Position numbers and translations under genes: made by a program. Shown here piece by piece: positions 15,381 to 23,329 of a stretch of DNA of 23,329 nucleotides. Below the pieces are notes generated by a model that saw nothing but the letters and a program-made list of their open reading frames with translations, was not told where the DNA came from and did no database searches. This DNA comes from an uncultured Phycisphaerae bacterium (GTDB lineage Bacteria > Planctomycetota > Phycisphaerae > Sedimentisphaerales > Anaerohalosphaeraceae): the NCBI GenBank assembly GCA_937995495.1, contig CALKKA010000039.1, forward strand, positions 1-23,329. The letters run 5' to 3'. Numbering within the stretch: the first letter of the stretch is position 1; every line of letters begins with the position of its first letter.

Positions 15381-18329
15381 ATGATGCTTTGGCCTTCGAA
15401 GCAAACGTTTGTTGGTCTCATGGGGTGTGTTCTTATGCTGTCGGGTACCGGCAGGACCGTTGCCGCAACCCTCACGGTTGAGCCGAGTATAACGCGATCC
15501 ATTAAAGGCATAAGCGACTTAAACCGCTTAAAGTATTTCAATTTATGCTCAACCGGTTCCTGGTATGAATCAAAACTCAATAAATGTGAACTGCCCAACC
15601 GGTACGACTATTATACCCATGACCTGGAAATGACCTTTGGCCGAAACCTCAGTATTGTCAAAGGTGAGGTCGACTGGGGAAGTTCAATTCATGAGGACCC
15701 TGCCAATCCCGGCACGGTGGATATACCCAGGATGATATCCGAACTCAATCCCAGTAATGAAGGTGCAAGTTCGACGTTCATAAACGATTACAGCCCTGAT
15801 CTCAATGTTGCCGCACATGAACACGCGATTAATGTTTATCCTGATTTTATGGATAAATACTGGGCCTCCGGTGTGGATGCTGAACGCTGGCTGCCATCGA
15901 ATACGGTCGCAGCAGCCGATGTAGCGGTCAATCTACTAAAATATAGGTTTACGGATCTGATGCGACCGGCGTTTTATGAAATAAGGAATGAACCGGACTG
16001 GAGATATTGGAGCGACCCGGTATTTAGAGATCTGCATTTGGATATCCACAGCAAAGCAAAGCAGGAAAACCTTGCAACTGAAATTGGTGGACCTTGCCTC
16101 TCTGTTGCTTATTATTATAAAAATAACTATCAATACTTGGATTCGATCACCAATTTTATTGACGGAACAGGTTGCCAATTAGATTTTTATTCGTTCCATA
16201 GCTATGACTTTATGGGGTGGAGCGGCACGGTGGGAACCGATGGCGATTTTGTCGGTCGGGTCACCAGCGGGCTTCCATTGGACGGTGTCATGGATGCCGT
16301 TGTCAACGATGCGGTCAATAATCACAGCCAGGAGATTGGCCTTGTGTTCAGCGAACAGGGCGGATACATCAGCAATGGTGATGAGGATACAATTCTGGAC
16401 ACGATTGCCAGTTACTATTTCCCGTTTACCGGAACGCCCGGTTCTGATGCGGAATGGGACTGGATCATGAAAAAACGCTCGATCAGCAATTTCATCATGG
16501 TCAACAGCGCGATCAGTAATACGATGGCCTATATGAACCATCCCCATATTGTTAAAAAAGCAGTTCCCTTTATCCTGGATGAATCCGCCGCCTGGGACCC
16601 GACGTATTACTCATCGTTACTGGTGTCGAAGTGGTTTACCGGTTCAGTAAGCACATACTCGGAAAGCAAGCTGATCCATTTCTTTGAGTATTTTAAGGAT
16701 GTTCGCGGCCGCCGTATTCATTCCTATTGCGATGATCCTGACCTGCAGCACCAGGCGTTCGTCGACCAGAACAAGCTCATCCTGCTTTTTAATAATACGT
16801 CGATGACCGCAACCCCGCTGAATTTCCAGATAACAGATCCGGATACCGTGAACACTATCCTGTTAAGGCGGTTGGGCCGTAACACCGATTTTACACCCTA
16901 TTTAACTGAAACAGTCATCGGCGACTTAACGGGGATCCAGATTCAGCCGTTGGAATCAATTGCGATCTTTGTTGAGTATAACAGTACCATTACAGCGGTC
17001 ACAGATATCGATGAAGTGCCGTATTACGGCGACAAAACGGAAGTGGTTATTTCAGGTTCGACCGTTGAAACCTTCACGGTCAATATCCCTGAATTTGATC
17101 AGGCCGACTATGGGATCCTGCGTATTGCTACAGGCCGTCCGGGGGGCACTGATCATGACATTACCGTCGTGTTAAACGGTCAATCCCTCAATATTCCTGT
17201 TGAAGAATCATCAGGTCGTACGGATGACGGCAATGAATACGGTACGTTAAAGTCGATTAAAGTCGATGGTTCACTCCTTCAGGCTGTCAATACGGTGCAG
17301 GTTTCATTTTCAGACGGCCAGGGAGGCGGTGTCGGATCGGTGGTCATTCGTGCCGGATTGGGAGAAACCGATCCTCCGACGCCGGATCCCGCCGAATGGG
17401 CGAGCCTCCCGCAGGCGGACGGCAGTACCCGGATCAGCATGACCGCTGCAACGGGATCGGATGTCAGCGAACCGGTTGAATATTATTTCGAAGAAACCAG
17501 CGGCAATCCCGGCGGCAGTGACTCGGGATGGCAGACCAGTCCCAGCTACACCGACAGCGACCTTGATCCAGACACCGGGTATACCTATCGCGTTCAGATG
17601 CGGGATGCGTTAGGCAATATGACGGACTGGTCCGGTGCTGCATCGGCGACGACGCTGCCCTATCTGGCATCCGATGGACCGTTCCTGGAGGTCGGTGGTG
17701 AAGTGTGCTTTGAAGCCGAACACTATGACGGCCTTGAGGCACGCTCCGACACCCCAAATACCTGGACCGAGGATACGGTCATAAGCGGGGCGGTGGGCTC
17801 TTATATGTGGACCGTTGACGGGCAATTTACACCCAATTTTGGTGTGTACTCAGATGCGACTCGACTGTTCTATGAGATTGATTTTACGACTTTAGGTGAT
17901 TACACGGTTTATGTCCGTCGTTGGGTGGATACGGCCAGCAGGTCGGACACCGTCTGGGCCGGTTTGGATGGTGTCGGTACCGGAGCAGTCGATAATGGCG
18001 ATGATTATGACCAGTGGATCTGGAAAAGCCTGGGAACGGTGACTATTGCTTCGGCAGGCACCCGAACGCTGGACATTGTTCGCCGCCAAGACGGCTATAT
18101 GATTGACCGGGTTGTCGTGACCCAGGGTGCGGTGCCCAGCGGCACAGGACCCGCTGAGAGCGGTCGTGATATTAATGCCACGATGGTCGAGTATGCGATC
18201 TTTGCCGGCTACTGGCAGCGGACCGATTGCTCCGTTTCCAATGACGATTGCAGCGGCGCGGATTTCGATCAAAGCGGAGCGGTTGATCTTATCGATTTAC
18301 AACTGTTCACCGAAAGATGGCTAAATTGA
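15381..18329 (+). CDS. Secreted GH86-like (agarase/porphyranase-type) clan GH-A hydrolase with FN3/CBM-like/dockerin cassette
   Basis: AGGGAG (15374-15379) sits just ahead of two adjacent ATGs; the second (15384) has slightly better spacing. A signal peptide covers about residues 1-29. The catalytic part (30-560) reads as a clan GH-A TIM barrel: FYEIRNEPDW puts the acid/base at E204, FYSFHSYDF (269-277) follows, and LVFSEQGG puts the nucleophile at E325. The GGP...LDFYSFHSYD pattern and the following beta-sandwich (DYGILRIATGRPGGTDHDITVVLNG) resemble GH86 beta-agarases and beta-porphyranases, which cut red-algal galactans internally. GH86 is my recognition, not a search result; another GH-A family such as GH39 or GH30 is possible. 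Residues from about 662 are the FN3, CBM-like and dockerin-like cassette shared with the protein at 6353. The gene stands alone between a terminator and the next promoter candidate. Confidence 0.75.
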   Translation: MMLWPSKQTFVGLMGCVLMLSGTGRTVAATLTVEPSITRSIKGISDLNRLKYFNLCSTGSWYESKLNKCELPNRYDYYTHDLEMTFGRNLSIVKGEVDWGSSIHEDPANPGTVDIPRMISELNPSNEGASSTFINDYSPDLNVAAHEHAINVYPDFMDKYWASGVDAERWLPSNTVAAADVAVNLLKYRFTDLMRPAFYEIRNEPDWRYWSDPVFRDLHLDIHSKAKQENLATEIGGPCLSVAYYYKNNYQYLDSITNFIDGTGCQLDFYSFHSYDFMGWSGTVGTDGDFVGRVTSGLPLDGVMDAVVNDAVNNHSQEIGLVFSEQGGYISNGDEDTILDTIASYYFPFTGTPGSDAEWDWIMKKRSISNFIMVNSAISNTMAYMNHPHIVKKAVPFILDESAAWDPTYYSSLLVSKWFTGSVSTYSESKLIHFFEYFKDVRGRRIHSYCDDPDLQHQAFVDQNKLILLFNNTSMTATPLNFQITDPDTVNTILLRRLGRNTDFTPYLTETVIGDLTGIQIQPLESIAIFVEYNSTITAVTDIDEVPYYGDKTEVVISGSTVETFTVNIPEFDQADYGILRIATGRPGGTDHDITVVLNGQSLNIPVEESSGRTDDGNEYGTLKSIKVDGSLLQAVNTVQVSFSDGQGGGVGSVVIRAGLGETDPPTPDPAEWASLPQADGSTRISMTAATGSDVSEPVEYYFEETSGNPGGSDSGWQTSPSYTDSDLDPDTGYTYRVQMRDALGNMTDWSGAASATTLPYLASDGPFLEVGGEVCFEAEHYDGLEARSDTPNTWTEDTVISGAVGSYMWTVDGQFTPNFGVYSDATRLFYEIDFTTLGDYTVYVRRWVDTASRSDTVWAGLDGVGTGAVDNGDDYDQWIWKSLGTVTIASAGTRTLDIVRRQDGYMIDRVVVTQGAVPSGTGPAESGRDINATMVEYAIFAGYWQRTDCSVSNDDCSGADFDQSGAVDLIDLQLFTERWLN
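17364..18329 (+). repeat. C-terminal FN3/CBM-like/dockerin cassette, copy 2
   Basis: This is the partner of 8642-9604, in direct orientation about 8.7 kb away. The offset is 8722 bases at the left end and 8725 at the right end, owing to one extra codon. Changes are scattered and include many synonymous ones. A trace of similarity may persist past the stop codon (TGAAAAGTTA at 9665-9674 and again shortly after 18350). Confidence 0.9.
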
Positions 18330-18433
18330 TGATCATCAGAATACGATGTCACCCGTGAAAAGTTACATCAATTTGCCAGGATACACACCACGACCTGTGA
18401 GCCAGGGACGCTCTCTTTCTCCCCTTTTTACCC

Positions 18434-18461
18434 TTGATAAAAGCCCTATGAAGCCTATAGT
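18434..18461 (+). promoter_or_regulatory. Possible promoter for the dehydrogenase gene
   Basis: TTGATA (18434-18439) and TATAGT (18456-18461) are separated by 16 bases; each box has five of six consensus matches. The leader to the ATG at 18573 would be about 105 nt. The rest of the gap from 18330 shows no convincing terminator; CTGAA/TTCAG around 18469-18483 is only a 5-bp stem. Confidence 0.4.
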
Positions 18462-18572
18462 AAGGATCTGAACTGGATTCAGGTTCGGCTCCGATCAACC
18501 CAAAAAAAGATTTCACACTATGGAATCGTCAAAGCGATCGAAGCCAGCGATTTATAAATTGAAAGTACGTTT

Positions 18573-19613
18573 ATGAAAGCAATGCAATTAACCGGTATCC
18601 GGAAAATGGAAATGGTCGATGTGCCGGATCCCGAGATCAGCAGCGACAACGATGTGCTGATCAAAATGCTGTCGATCGGTGTATGCGGCAGTGATATTCA
18701 CTATTACGTTTCCGGAAAGATCGGCCGCCAAACCGTTGAATATCCTTTTACGGTTGGGCACGAAGGAGCTGGCCGAGTTGTCGAGACAGGCAGTGCTGTT
18801 ACCCATGTCAAGCCCGGCGACCGGATTGCGATAGAGCCGGCGATGCCGTGCCGGGAGTGTGACCAGTGCAAAGCGGGCCGGCACCATACCTGCCGGAACC
18901 TGCGTTTTTTAGGCTGCCCCAAGCAGGCCGAGGGGTGTTTAAGCGAATACATTGTGATGCCCGAAACAAGCTGTATTAAGATATCCGACCATGTCAGCAT
19001 GGTCGAGGCGGCGTTATCCGAGCCACTGGCGATCGGCGTGTATGGCGTCAAACAATCGATCCCGATGACAGGGGCTAAGATCGGTGTACTGGGGGCCGGA
19101 CCGATCGGCTTCAGCGTATTTATGCCGGCGCTGTCAATGGGGGCCCCCAAAGCGTATGTGACGGATAAGATTGATGCTCGACTTGAACTGGCTCAAAAAG
19201 CGGGTGCTTCGTGGACGGGCAATCCGGATACTTCTGACATTGTCAGCGGTATTCTTTCAGCAGAACCGCTTGGTCTGGATGCGGTTTTTGATTGCTGCGG
19301 CGACCAGGAGGCGCTGGATCAGGCGATCGAAATCCTGAAACCGGGCGGTAAGCTGATGATCATCGGCATCCCGGAGTTTGACCGATTTTCATTCCCGGTT
19401 GATAGGTTGCGTCATAAAGAGATTTGCATCCAGAATGTCCGGCGTCAGTGTGAGTGTGTGCAATCCGCACTGGAGATGATCGAAAAGAAGAACTTCGATG
19501 TCAATGTCATGGCGACCCATCACTTTGGCTTCGAAGAGACGAAGGAAGCGTTTGATCTAGTTGCCGATTACAAGGATGGTGTCTTGAAAGCGATGATCGA
19601 GTTCAGCGGTTAG
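18573..19613 (+). CDS. Zinc-dependent medium-chain sugar/polyol dehydrogenase
   Basis: This 346-residue cytoplasmic enzyme of the MDR family is closest in pattern to L-iditol (sorbitol) 2-dehydrogenase, L-threonine dehydrogenase and similar enzymes. Catalytic zinc ligands are visible: C38 in GVCGSDIHYY, H63-E64 in VGHEGAG, and E150 in ALSEPLA. The structural zinc lobe has all four cysteines, C93, C96, C99 and C107. The Rossmann motif GAGPIG lies at 174-179, and D198 at the end of the next strand favours NAD over NADP. It oxidises a sugar or polyol hydroxyl; near GH29 enzymes and a sugar kinase, L-fucose, L-galactose or a derived alditol are possible substrates, but that is inference. The ribosome binding site is weak (GAAAG near 18560). 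It is convergent with the AraC gene, with 12 bases between stop codons. Confidence 0.85.
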   Translation: MKAMQLTGIRKMEMVDVPDPEISSDNDVLIKMLSIGVCGSDIHYYVSGKIGRQTVEYPFTVGHEGAGRVVETGSAVTHVKPGDRIAIEPAMPCRECDQCKAGRHHTCRNLRFLGCPKQAEGCLSEYIVMPETSCIKISDHVSMVEAALSEPLAIGVYGVKQSIPMTGAKIGVLGAGPIGFSVFMPALSMGAPKAYVTDKIDARLELAQKAGASWTGNPDTSDIVSGILSAEPLGLDAVFDCCGDQEALDQAIEILKPGGKLMIIGIPEFDRFSFPVDRLRHKEICIQNVRRQCECVQSALEMIEKKNFDVNVMATHHFGFEETKEAFDLVADYKDGVLKAMIEFSG

Positions 19614-19625
19614 TGAGAGGGATTC

Positions 19626-20627
19626 TTAGCGTTGATGGTGGGTTTGCTCCTGCTTTCGATAGTGGTCCGGTGAAATTCCCACTGTTTTTTTAAACAACCG
19701 CGAAAAATAATATTCATCACTAAAGCCGATTTGCAGGGCGATCTGATACAATGTTTCATCGGTTCCCAGAAGCAGTTCCTGCGCCTTTTCGATTCGCCGT
19801 TTATTAACATACTGAAGCGGGGATGTGCCCAGCAATTTACTGAAGCGGTTGGAAAAATACGTCGGATTCAGATTGACGATGTTTGCCAACTGTGAAATGG
19901 TGACGGGGGAGTCTAAATGATCGTGGATATATTCGAGAACACTTTCGAACCGTTTGAGACCCTGTAAGGTGTTAACGACTTGAGGCTGGCTGTTATCATC
20001 AAAAAAGACCGATAGAAGCAGCCGCATAATGGCATTGGTTTCTAAAATATTACCGGGAGCTTTATTCTGATCCAACCGGGTCGTCCGGTCGAGAACTTGC
20101 TGATAGATGGGGGTGTTGGCGTTGTATTCGATGAGTTCCTTGTGGGGATTAAGTTCCAGCAGACGGTCGAAGACGGATTGGTTGATGAGCGTTCCAGCCA
20201 CAGCGGCCTGATAGCTGCATTCGAACATCGAAAGGATGTCCAACCCCGTTTGGAGCCGTGATGTAAAATGCACATAGTAATGAGTAAAGGCCTTTGGACA
20301 GAACATATCGACGGTGGTGTAGCAGGGAATCAAATAGATCTGTCCGGGCAAGAGTGCATAGGTGCGACCATGGTGCCGGACCGTCCCCTCTCCTTCTGTG
20401 ATAAAATAGATCCTGGAATACGGATTGCTGGCATTTTGATAGTTCCATTCGGTTCCCACCGTGAACAATTCGGCATTGAGGATGGTGATGTCCAGGTGGT
20501 CAATTATCTTTTTGAGTCCGATCATTCCAGATATTTTATCAGAAATCTGTGAAATGTCCATCAAGTTCTGTAAATTGTGCATTGCTGTTATCAAGGTTTC
20601 TGTTTTAATTAGTATCTGATATACCAT
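19626..20627 (-). CDS. AraC-family transcriptional regulator
   Basis: The 333-residue protein begins at an ATG (complement of 20625-20627) preceded on its strand by AGGGA (complement of 20637-20641) at nine bases, which supports this start over the internal methionine at residue 16. The N-terminal half is a cupin-like sensor (YSRIYFITEGEGTVRHHGRTYALLPGQIYLIPCYT), and the C-terminal approximately 95 residues are the paired AraC helix-turn-helix domain: TISQLANIVNLNPTYFSNRFSKLLG, then LYQIALQIGFSDEYYFSRLFKK and GISPDHYRK. Such proteins usually activate sugar-catabolic genes on binding a sugar. It is transcribed away from the GH29/kinase pair, the usual arrangement for a local regulator. The ligand is unknown. 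Confidence 0.9.
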   Translation of the reverse strand: MVYQILIKTETLITAMHNLQNLMDISQISDKISGMIGLKKIIDHLDITILNAELFTVGTEWNYQNASNPYSRIYFITEGEGTVRHHGRTYALLPGQIYLIPCYTTVDMFCPKAFTHYYVHFTSRLQTGLDILSMFECSYQAAVAGTLINQSVFDRLLELNPHKELIEYNANTPIYQQVLDRTTRLDQNKAPGNILETNAIMRLLLSVFFDDNSQPQVVNTLQGLKRFESVLEYIHDHLDSPVTISQLANIVNLNPTYFSNRFSKLLGTSPLQYVNKRRIEKAQELLLGTDETLYQIALQIGFSDEYYFSRLFKKTVGISPDHYRKQEQTHHQR

Positions 20628-20652
20628 AAATCAGTATCCCTGGAAGGAAAGG
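20612..20652. promoter_or_regulatory. Compact divergent control region between the AraC and GH29 genes
   Basis: Only 32 bases separate the two start codons (20627 and 20660). The ribosome binding sites lie almost side by side: TCCCT (20637-20641, read on the minus strand) and GGAAGGAAAGG (20642-20652, plus strand). An inverted repeat, CTGAT (20616-20620) and ATCAG (20630-20634), spans the AraC start codon and could be an operator. TTTCTG (20597-20602) with TATACC (20620-20625) at 17 bases is a weak plus-strand promoter candidate lying inside the AraC coding region. Confidence 0.35.
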
Positions 20653-20659
20653 CACAGCG

Positions 20660-22066
20660 ATGGCATTAATATGCTGCAGGAGAATGAGAGTTGGGAAAAT
20701 GAATGACTCAATGCGGAGTCTGAGTCTATTTCTGTTAATTTTTTTCTTTTGGAGTCCATCCATGGCCGCCTCGCAGGAATCGCCTGATTACCGGAATGAA
20801 ACCACCGCTGAAAAAGATGCACGGATGCAGTGGTGGCGCCAGGCGCGTTTTGGGATGTTTATTCATTGGGGGTTATACGCGGTTCCTGCTGGTGAATGGG
20901 ACGGCAATTCAAACCATGCCGAGTGGATTCTGACGACGGCACAAATCCCGGTTGAACAATATGAGAAGTTCGGCCCGCAATTCAACCCCGTCAAATTCGA
21001 TGCGGACCGGTGGGTTCGGATGGCCAAAGATGCCGGCATGAAGTATCTCGTCATCACCAGTAAGCATCACGATGGTTTCTGTTTATGGGACAGCGATGCA
21101 ACCGATTATGATATCATGGACCGTACCCCGTTTAAGCGGGATATCTTAAAAGAGCTTTCGGTTGCCTGCAAAGCACAGGGCATCAAACTGTGTTTCTATC
21201 ATTCAATTATGGATTGGCACCATCCCGACTATCTGCCCCGGCGAAAGTGGGAAAAACGTTCTGCCGACGGGGCGGACTACCCGCGGTATATATCCTATAT
21301 GAAAGCCCAGTTGGAGGAACTTGTCCTGCGATATGACCCGGCGGTTCTCTGGTTTGATGGCGAATGGGAAAAGACCTGGACACATGAAGAAGGTTTGAAA
21401 CTGTATGACTATGTCCGTTCACTGAAACCGGAGATTATTATCAATAACCGTGTGGACAAAGGTCGTCACGGTATGCAGGGAACATTTGACACCAGTCAGT
21501 ATGCCGGTGACTTTGGAACACCGGAACAGGAAATACCTGCTACCGGTCTTGACTATGACTGGGAAAGTTGTATCACGATGAACCGGTATTGGGGTTGGAA
21601 TAAGCATGACAAAGACTTTAAATCAACCGAAGATTTGATTCATAAACTGGTGGACATTGCCAGTAAAGGGGGGAACTTTCTACTTAACATTGGTCCAAAG
21701 CCGGACGGGACTTTTCCGATCGAAAGCATTGAACGCCTGAAACACATCGGGCAATGGATGGCTGTCAATGGCGAATCCATCTATGGAACGACGGCAAGTC
21801 CATTTACTGGTTTGCCATGGGGACGATGTACAAAACGAATCGACCACGACAAAACCGTACTGTACCTGCATGTTTTTGACTGGCCTTCGAATAGCCACCT
21901 CCGAATACCCGAACTTGAAAGCAAAATTGACACATCTTACCTGCTGGCTAACCATGAACCCTTAGAAACCTCCTCAGATGAAAAGGGCATTCTTATTGAG
22001 GTTCCAAAAGAATCGATCGATCCCATCAATACCGTGATCGTACTTGAAGTGAAAAACGAAAGATAG
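20660..22066 (+). CDS. GH29 alpha-L-fucosidase, secreted
   Basis: The start at 20660 (468 residues) has AAAGG at 20648-20652, seven bases upstream. It gives an 18-residue lead-in before the hydrophobic core LSLFLLIFFFWSPSMAAS, so the later ATGs at 20699 or 20711 are possible true starts. GH29 features: MFIHWG (66-71), KHHDGFCLWDSD (135-146), CFYHS (178-182), and DPAVLWFDGEW with nucleophile D233. IINNR, GDFGTPEQEIP, WESCITMNRYWGW and GNFLLNIGPKPDGTFP follow. The TPEQ...WESCITM pattern is that of typical (GH29-A-like) alpha-L-fucosidases, unlike the enzyme at 1086. It is divergent from the AraC gene and 21 bases upstream of the sugar kinase, so hydrolysis of the terminal sugar and its phosphorylation are probably co-expressed. 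Confidence 0.9.
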   Translation: MALICCRRMRVGKMNDSMRSLSLFLLIFFFWSPSMAASQESPDYRNETTAEKDARMQWWRQARFGMFIHWGLYAVPAGEWDGNSNHAEWILTTAQIPVEQYEKFGPQFNPVKFDADRWVRMAKDAGMKYLVITSKHHDGFCLWDSDATDYDIMDRTPFKRDILKELSVACKAQGIKLCFYHSIMDWHHPDYLPRRKWEKRSADGADYPRYISYMKAQLEELVLRYDPAVLWFDGEWEKTWTHEEGLKLYDYVRSLKPEIIINNRVDKGRHGMQGTFDTSQYAGDFGTPEQEIPATGLDYDWESCITMNRYWGWNKHDKDFKSTEDLIHKLVDIASKGGNFLLNIGPKPDGTFPIESIERLKHIGQWMAVNGESIYGTTASPFTGLPWGRCTKRIDHDKTVLYLHVFDWPSNSHLRIPELESKIDTSYLLANHEPLETSSDEKGILIEVPKESIDPINTVIVLEVKNER

Positions 22067-22087
22067 TCTGACAGTCAGGATCTTGAA

Positions 22088-23329
22088 GTGGAAAACAATT
22101 ATATTGCCGTTGATTTAGGGGCCGAGAGCGGTCGTGTGATGCTGGGGACCGTTTCGGATGACAAACTGTCATTGGAAGAAATCCGTCGTTTTGCTAATGG
22201 CCCCATTGAGATCAACGGATCTTTACGCTGGGACTTCCCCAATATCTTATCCGAGATCAAAGCCGGCATCAAAGCCGCGGTCCAGCAGGCAAAAAGCGAA
22301 ATTTCATGTCTTGGGGTTGACAGCTGGGGTGTCGATTTTGGACTGCTGGATGAGAGCGGTCAACTCTTGGAAAATCCTTATCATTACCGGGACAGCCGGA
22401 CTGATGGGATGCTGGAGACGGCATTTGATCGTGTCGGCAAGCGTTGGATCTATGACCAGACTGGCATCCAGTTTATGCAATTAAACACCCTTTATCAATT
22501 GCTGGCGATGCGTCAGTCGAACGATGCGGTTCTTGAAAAGGCCAAGACACTGCTGTTTACCGCGGACCTGTATGCCTATCATCTATGCGGCGAGCCATAT
22601 GCGGAATACTCATTGGCCAGCACCTCGCAGCTGATGGACATGAAAACCGGTACCTGGGCCAAGGACCTCTTTAGTAAGCTGCAGTTGCCGCTGGCTATCA
22701 TGCCGTCGGTGATTCAACCGGGCACGCTCGTGGGAATGCTGACTGAAGAGGTGGCTGCTGAACTTGGCTGCCCTCAGATTCCAGTTGCGGCGATCGGTTC
22801 ACACGATACCGCCTCGGCCGTTGCGGCCGTTCCGGCGGATTCTGAAAACACCTGGGCCTATTTGTCCTGCGGTACCTGGAGTCTGCTGGGTGTGGAGATC
22901 CCGGAACCGATCATTAATGACCTGACATTTGAATACCAGTTCACCAACGAAGGCGGCGTGGATGGAACCATCCGCCTGCTTAAGAACATCATGGGCTTGT
23001 GGCTGGTTCAGGAGTGCCGACGCCATTGGCAGGCCGAAGGGCAGGAACTGTCTTATGCCCAGTTAGCGGAAATGGCAAAGAAGGCCGCAGCTTTCGTTGC
23101 CTATATTGATCCGGCCCATGACGCCTTCCTGTCACCGGGTCAAATGCCCGATAAGATCAATGAATATCTGGATCAGACCGGACAGCAGAAAATTGAAGAC
23201 CAAGGAACCATGGTCCGTTCGGTCTTAGAGAGCCTGGCCTTGAATTATGCATGGGTGCTCCGGCAACTTGAGACGCTAACGGGTAACTCCATTGATTGTC
23301 TGCATATCGTCGGGGGTGGTATCCAGAAT
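22088..23329 (+). CDS. rhaB: Rhamnulokinase-like FGGY sugar kinase, 3'-truncated
   Basis: The frame runs to the last base of the window (414 codons), so the C-terminus is missing. The start is a GTG at 22088, with AGGA at 22077-22080 seven bases upstream; an in-frame stop lies at 22064-22066. The sequence follows RhaB closely: YIAVDLGAESGRV (N-terminal phosphate-binding loop), GVDSWGVDFGLLD, YRDSRT, GIQFMQLNTLYQL, GSHDTASAVAAVP with the catalytic Asp, LSCGTWSLLGVE, NEGGVDGTIRLLKNIMGLW and HIVGGGIQN at the edge. RhaB phosphorylates L-rhamnulose with ATP; related kinases take L-fuculose or other L-ketoses, and the GH29 gene 21 bases upstream makes L-fuculose (or the L-galactose ketose) an equal possibility. 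It is cytoplasmic. The isomerase and aldolase expected alongside are not in the window and may follow it. Confidence 0.82.
   Translation, partial: MENNYIAVDLGAESGRVMLGTVSDDKLSLEEIRRFANGPIEINGSLRWDFPNILSEIKAGIKAAVQQAKSEISCLGVDSWGVDFGLLDESGQLLENPYHYRDSRTDGMLETAFDRVGKRWIYDQTGIQFMQLNTLYQLLAMRQSNDAVLEKAKTLLFTADLYAYHLCGEPYAEYSLASTSQLMDMKTGTWAKDLFSKLQLPLAIMPSVIQPGTLVGMLTEEVAAELGCPQIPVAAIGSHDTASAVAAVPADSENTWAYLSCGTWSLLGVEIPEPIINDLTFEYQFTNEGGVDGTIRLLKNIMGLWLVQECRRHWQAEGQELSYAQLAEMAKKAAAFVAYIDPAHDAFLSPGQMPDKINEYLDQTGQQKIEDQGTMVRSVLESLALNYAWVLRQLETLTGNSIDCLHIVGGGIQN

Noticed and set aside
17892..18272. 126-codon minus-strand ORF inside the GH86-like gene
   Set aside because: It is antisense to the conserved CBM-like/dockerin cassette, without a ribosome binding site or recognisable domain; the codon structure belongs to the plus strand.
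8642..18329. Composite transposon or insertion sequence bounded by the two direct repeats
   Set aside because: The repeats are coding parts of two intact genes, there is no transposase or terminal inverted repeat, and homology stops at domain boundaries.

Overview
The window reads as a polysaccharide-utilisation region of a Planctomycetota bacterium, most likely of the class Phycisphaerae. This is inferred from four things seen together: S1 sulfatases beside glycoside hydrolases with no SusC/SusD pair; a pseudopilin-like protein with an FTLIELLVVISIIALL-type N-terminus; a PEP-CTERM protein; and dockerin-like tails of the CSGAD...VDxxDLxxFxxxWL kind. Lentisphaerota or Kiritimatiellota are less likely alternatives.

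Left part (3-5907): the 3' end of a beta-propeller glycosidase, a GH29 alpha-L-fucosidase-type enzyme, a secreted S1 sulfatase and a lipoprotein S1 sulfatase, all on the + strand and possibly one transcription unit. A 445-base gap follows, holding a good sigma70-like promoter (TTGACT-18-TATACT).

Middle (6353-18329): a large secreted beta-helix protein (beta-helix, CBM6, FN3, CBM-like, dockerin-like tail); a pseudopilin-like protein followed by a beta-solenoid protein with three copies of an approximately 215-residue module, closed by a strong terminator; a PEP-CTERM protein with its own terminator; and a GH86-like (agarase/porphyranase-type) clan GH-A enzyme. The last approximately 320 residues of the GH86-like enzyme are a near-copy of the C-terminus of the beta-helix protein.

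Right part (18573-23329): a zinc-dependent sugar/polyol dehydrogenase, a minus-strand AraC regulator, a second GH29 enzyme divergent from that regulator with only 32 bases between start codons, and a rhamnulokinase-like FGGY kinase cut by the window end.

The likely division of labour is as follows. Secreted endo- and exo-enzymes and sulfatases strip a sulfated algal galactan or fucan, and the released L-sugar (L-fucose, L-galactose or L-rhamnose) is oxidised or phosphorylated in the cytoplasm. The AraC protein may sense the sugar. The polysaccharide is not settled by sequence: GH86-like plus a GH117-like propeller points to agar/porphyran, whereas two GH29 enzymes, sulfatases and a FGGY kinase would equally fit a fucan. 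No RNA gene, CRISPR array or insertion sequence was recognised.
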